Source of the DNA: Acidobacteriota bacterium
GTDB lineage: Bacteria > Acidobacteriota > Aminicenantia > Aminicenantales > Saccharicenantaceae
Assembly (NCBI GenBank): GCA_022711665.1
Contig: JAKLEN010000006.1
Location: 1-64,000, forward strand
Direction of reading: 5' to 3'
DNA length: 64,000 nucleotides
Made by a program: the position numbers and the translations under genes. The notes beneath the pieces were generated by a model. It was not told the origin of the DNA, did no database searches, and worked only from the letters and a program-made list of their open reading frames with translations. This document shows positions 61,345-64,000 of this stretch, in pieces. Every line of letters begins with the position of its first letter. The stretch's first letter is position 1.

Positions 61345-63657
61345 TCACTTCTTCTCGATTTCGGGGCGGAGGCTGTCGACGAGGCGGCGGACGAATTCCT
61401 TGTCCGTCGTCTTGCCCTCGGCGGCCGAGATCCTGAAGCTCATCGACCCCGCCTTCTCGTCGAACTCCGATCCGGCCAGCGCGTAGCCCTCGGGCAGGTC
61501 CTTCTTCAGCTTGGCCAGGGCCTGCTCGTAATCGCCGCGGCTCAGGCCCTTTCTGCCAAGGATGATGGCGATCGCGCCCTGGCCCTCTGAGACCTTGACC
61601 AGCGTCTCGGCTTCGGCGGGCTCCAGGTCCTCGTCCTTCTCGCTGACCACGATGGCGACGCCCTTCTCCGGGACGTCCCTGACGATCGTTTTGGAGACGA
61701 CCGTGCGGCCCGGCTCCTTGTCGAAGTTGCTCTCAATGGCCCGCAGCTTCTCTTCCTTGGCCTTGAGCTCGGCCTCCAGCTTCTTCAGCGATTCCTCGAG
61801 CGTCGAGAGGTCCATCTTCTTGGCCTTGATCGCCTGAACCTGCTCCTGCAGGGCCTGGACCTTCTTCAGCATCTCCGCGTCCCTCTTCGTGGTCAAGGCG
61901 AACGTCTTGCCTTCGCTGATCCAGACGGTCTCGTTCGGCGCTTCCTTGACCGTCCAGGCCGCCCCGGCCTCGCCCTCCTTGGCCAGCGTGAAGGTCCGGA
62001 CCTTGCTCCTCGGGGTGAGCCAATATTCGACCTGGCCCTCTTCGCCGGCTTCCTTGACGATCTTGACCGTCGCGGCCCGGCCGTGCTCAGGGGCTCCGCC
62101 TTCCTCGATGACCTCGAGATGGTCGCCCTTGATCCGCAGACTCAGGGGTTCGCCCGTGAGCACGATGGGCTCCTTGTCCTCGGGCGTCAGGACGAGGATG
62201 TCGCCGTTCTCGCTCTTGGTGATGGTCGCGCCGCGCTTGAAAAGGAGCTTCCGCAGCGGCCGGCCCTTCTCGACGATCGTGATCTCGACCGGCGCATCTT
62301 CGTCCTCCGAAACGACGGTGACGGCCTTCACGTCCGCGGCCTTCGCCTTTTCGGCCTTTCCGGCTTCCTGCGCTTTCGCGGCCTCCTTGGCCTTCTCCTG
62401 TCCCTTGTCCTGGACGGCGGCCCGGGGCTCGATGACGGCGGCCGGCGAGTCCGCTGCGGGCAGGGCCGTTTCGGCCAGGACCGTCTTCGCCTGCGGCCCG
62501 TCGTGCCCCGAGGCGGGCCGGGCCGTCCCTATGAGGGCTACGGCCGCGACCAGGGTCAGGGCGATGGTGATCTTGGTTCTCATCTTGACCTCCATGAAAG
62601 TCCATTTCTGTCCGAGGATAGCCGTCAGTCGCTGCTGGAATGGCGATCGTCCGAGCAGGCCGGGCAGGGCCGCCGACGGGTTCCAGCGGAGCCCGGCCGA
62701 GCGGCGGACGGCCAGCAGGCTGGCGGCGTAGGTTGACGGCCTGATCCCGGCGCGCAGGACCAGCTCGTCGCAGGCGATCTCCTGCTCCCTGAGAAGCCGG
62801 CGGTAGGCCAGCCAGCAGAGGGGGTTCCACCAGAACAGGGCCAGGCCGGTCCGGACGAGGAGCATGACCAGGAAATCCGCCCTCTTGATATGGCAGAGCT
62901 CGTGGTACAGGGCCGAGGAGCGCTCGTCCTCGCTCCAGGCTTCCGCGCCCTCGGGGAAGAGCACGACCGGCCTGCGCCAACCCCAGGTCAGGGGGACGGC
63001 GACCCGCGGATGGCTCCTGAGACGGACCAGGCGCCGCAGGGAGACGAGGGCCAGGAAGCGCTCGACAAGGGCGCGCCATGCAGGCCCCTCGAGGGGCTTG
63101 CCCTGGGCAGTCAGGCGGGCCGCCCCGGCCAGACCGAAGACGACCCGGAGGAGGAACGCCGCGATCCCGGCCGCCCAGGCGATCGCCAGGACGAGGCCCA
63201 GCCGGTCCGCGGCCCCGGCCCGTCCGGCCGTCGCCGGAGGCTTCGCGCCGGGGACGCCCGGGTCCGGCAGCCCGGCGAAGGCGGCGGTTCCCGGCGCCGT
63301 GCTCACTCCGGCCGCGGGCTCGGCCGGGACGGGGCTTGCGGCAGCCGAAGCCGCGGTCTCCGGCGCCAGCAGGCCGGACCCGATGTCGGCCAACGGCCCT
63401 TCGGGCCCGAGCGCCGCCGCGGAGGAGCGGGCGGCCGCCCAGGAGGGGAGGAGCGGGGTCCGCCAGCCGACCGGCGCCAGCGACAGGAGCGGCAGGAAGA
63501 CGAGGCCGGCGAGCGCCGCCGACAGGACAAAATGACGGAAGGCCGCCGACCGCCTTTTCGCGGCCGCGGCGGCCAGCAGGGCCAGAGCCGCCAGGACCGT
63601 CGTCTTGACGAGACAGCCGGCCGCGAGGCCGGCGACTCCGGCGGTCCAGGCGGACAT
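61345..63657 (-). CDS. M56 family (BlaR1-like) metallopeptidase sensor with long C-terminal region
   Basis: 770 residues. N-terminal helices (~12-33, ~40-62) and one near ~153-172 frame a Pro/Ala-rich loop; the metallopeptidase motif H252-E-L-C-H lies in a cytoplasmic segment (SALYHELCHIKRADF) with the family E-x3-D in EQEIACDEL. A further membrane helix (~362-378) exports a ~390-residue C-terminal domain with a Lys/Glu coiled coil (~530-600) that contains no penicillin-binding-type domain. BlaR1-like proteins sense a ligand and cleave a BlaI repressor; the BlaI gene is adjacent upstream. The stimulus here is unlikely to be a beta-lactam. Confidence 0.9.
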   Translation of the reverse strand: MSAWTAGVAGLAAGCLVKTTVLAALALLAAAAAKRRSAAFRHFVLSAALAGLVFLPLLSLAPVGWRTPLLPSWAAARSSAAALGPEGPLADIGSGLLAPETAASAAASPVPAEPAAGVSTAPGTAAFAGLPDPGVPGAKPPATAGRAGAADRLGLVLAIAWAAGIAAFLLRVVFGLAGAARLTAQGKPLEGPAWRALVERFLALVSLRRLVRLRSHPRVAVPLTWGWRRPVVLFPEGAEAWSEDERSSALYHELCHIKRADFLVMLLVRTGLALFWWNPLCWLAYRRLLREQEIACDELVLRAGIRPSTYAASLLAVRRSAGLRWNPSAALPGLLGRSPFQQRLTAILGQKWTFMEVKMRTKITIALTLVAAVALIGTARPASGHDGPQAKTVLAETALPAADSPAAVIEPRAAVQDKGQEKAKEAAKAQEAGKAEKAKAADVKAVTVVSEDEDAPVEITIVEKGRPLRKLLFKRGATITKSENGDILVLTPEDKEPIVLTGEPLSLRIKGDHLEVIEEGGAPEHGRAATVKIVKEAGEEGQVEYWLTPRSKVRTFTLAKEGEAGAAWTVKEAPNETVWISEGKTFALTTKRDAEMLKKVQALQEQVQAIKAKKMDLSTLEESLKKLEAELKAKEEKLRAIESNFDKEPGRTVVSKTIVRDVPEKGVAIVVSEKDEDLEPAEAETLVKVSEGQGAIAIILGRKGLSRGDYEQALAKLKKDLPEGYALAGSEFDEKAGSMSFRISAAEGKTTDKEFVRRLVDSLRPEIEKK

Positions 63658-63658
63658 G

Positions 63659-64000
63659 TCAGCGCCCCTCGGCCCGGGCCTTGGCGATGAGCTCGGCCAG
63701 GGCCTGGTAGTCGTCCTCGGACAGGTCCTCTTCGGAGATGTCGAGCAGGGCGGCGACGACGTCGGTCGTCGAGCCGTCGAAGAACGTCCGTTTCAGGTGG
63801 GCCAGGGCGCTCCGCCGGGCCTTGTCCTTGGGCAGGCGCGGCACGAAGACGTAGCGGGGGCCATCCTGGCGGTGGAGGAGATGGCCCTTCCGTTCCAGGA
63901 CCCGGAGCAGAGCCCGGACGGCCGAATAGCTAGGCGGCGCGGGTAGCCGGTCCAGGACCTGCTGGGCGGTGGCCTCCTTCATCTCGTAGACGATGTCCAT
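63659..64000 (-). CDS. BlaI/MecI-type transcriptional repressor, 5' end outside window
   Basis: The visible 113 residues begin inside the winged helix of the BlaI/MecI/CopY family (EATAQQVLDRLPAPPSYSAVRALLRVLERKGHL). The start codon seen at 64000 is probably internal, since family members usually have ~12 more residues with the first helix. The C-terminal part forms the dimerisation region and ends in AEGR, without the DNA-binding wing truncated. Its stop is one base from the M56 start codon, so the two are co-transcribed; the M56 protein is the expected antirepressor. Confidence 0.9.
   Translation of the reverse strand: MDIVYEMKEATAQQVLDRLPAPPSYSAVRALLRVLERKGHLLHRQDGPRYVFVPRLPKDKARRSALAHLKRTFFDGSTTDVVAALLDISEEDLSEDDYQALAELIAKARAEGR

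Overview
This window is a GC-rich bacterial chromosome segment with short intergenic gaps, many four-base ATGA gene overlaps and a large share of secreted enzymes. The gene content suggests Acidobacteriota, perhaps the Aminicenantia lineage: several TonB C-terminal domain proteins, S9 and Tricorn-type peptidases, an ECF sigma/anti-sigma pair, a BlaI/M56 pair and REP-like palindromes with a Y1 (RAYT) transposase. That placement is inferred from gene content only. I saw no rRNA, tRNA or CRISPR array.

Layout. 1-5,000: the end of a TonB-domain protein, a secreted SH3-type protein, a PAS-GGDEF protein with a broken signature, a divergent XRE/IrrE-like regulator with a small membrane partner, and a thioredoxin-reductase-like flavoprotein. 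5,000-13,300: LD-carboxypeptidase, the primary sigma factor RpoD, a membrane-anchored MsrB-MsrA fusion, an S9 peptidase and a coupled diguanylate cyclase. A consensus promoter at 9160-9189 fires antisense into a stable stem and may drive a small RNA. 13,300-17,600: ECF sigma, anti-sigma and a triple TonB-domain protein, then two membrane proteins. 17,600-23,900: a tight minus-strand operon of sugar-isomerase-like, old-yellow-enzyme-like, START-like membrane, FAD and SDR proteins. 23,900-31,100: an outer-membrane barrel, a corrinoid protein, a secreted binding protein, an EamA transporter, a C69 dipeptidase and a sodium:solute symporter. 31,100-31,950: a RAYT transposase bracketed by inverted REP-like repeats. 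31,950-43,500: a minus-strand glycan-degradation cluster (GH42, GH38, GH15-like, Gfo/Idh, UroD-like) that also contains rlmN and a TrmA/RlmD-type rRNA methyltransferase. 43,500-50,300: a ferredoxin-like aldo/keto reductase, a PfkB kinase, a second UroD-like protein, a LysE exporter, a coiled-coil protein and a receiver-TonB fusion. 50,300-64,000: a papain-like peptidase, M48 protease, propeller-GGDEF sensor, Tricorn-like protease, M56 sensor and BlaI.

The genes fit a heterotroph that degrades peptides and glycans, senses the envelope, and imports through TonB. The least ordinary elements are: the receiver-TonB fusion with Glu in place of the phospho-acceptor Asp; a dispersed structured repeat with three copies, a constant frame and an exchangeable core; REP-like elements placed right after stop codons; the candidate antisense RNA; and several promoters so close to start codons that leaderless mRNAs are likely.
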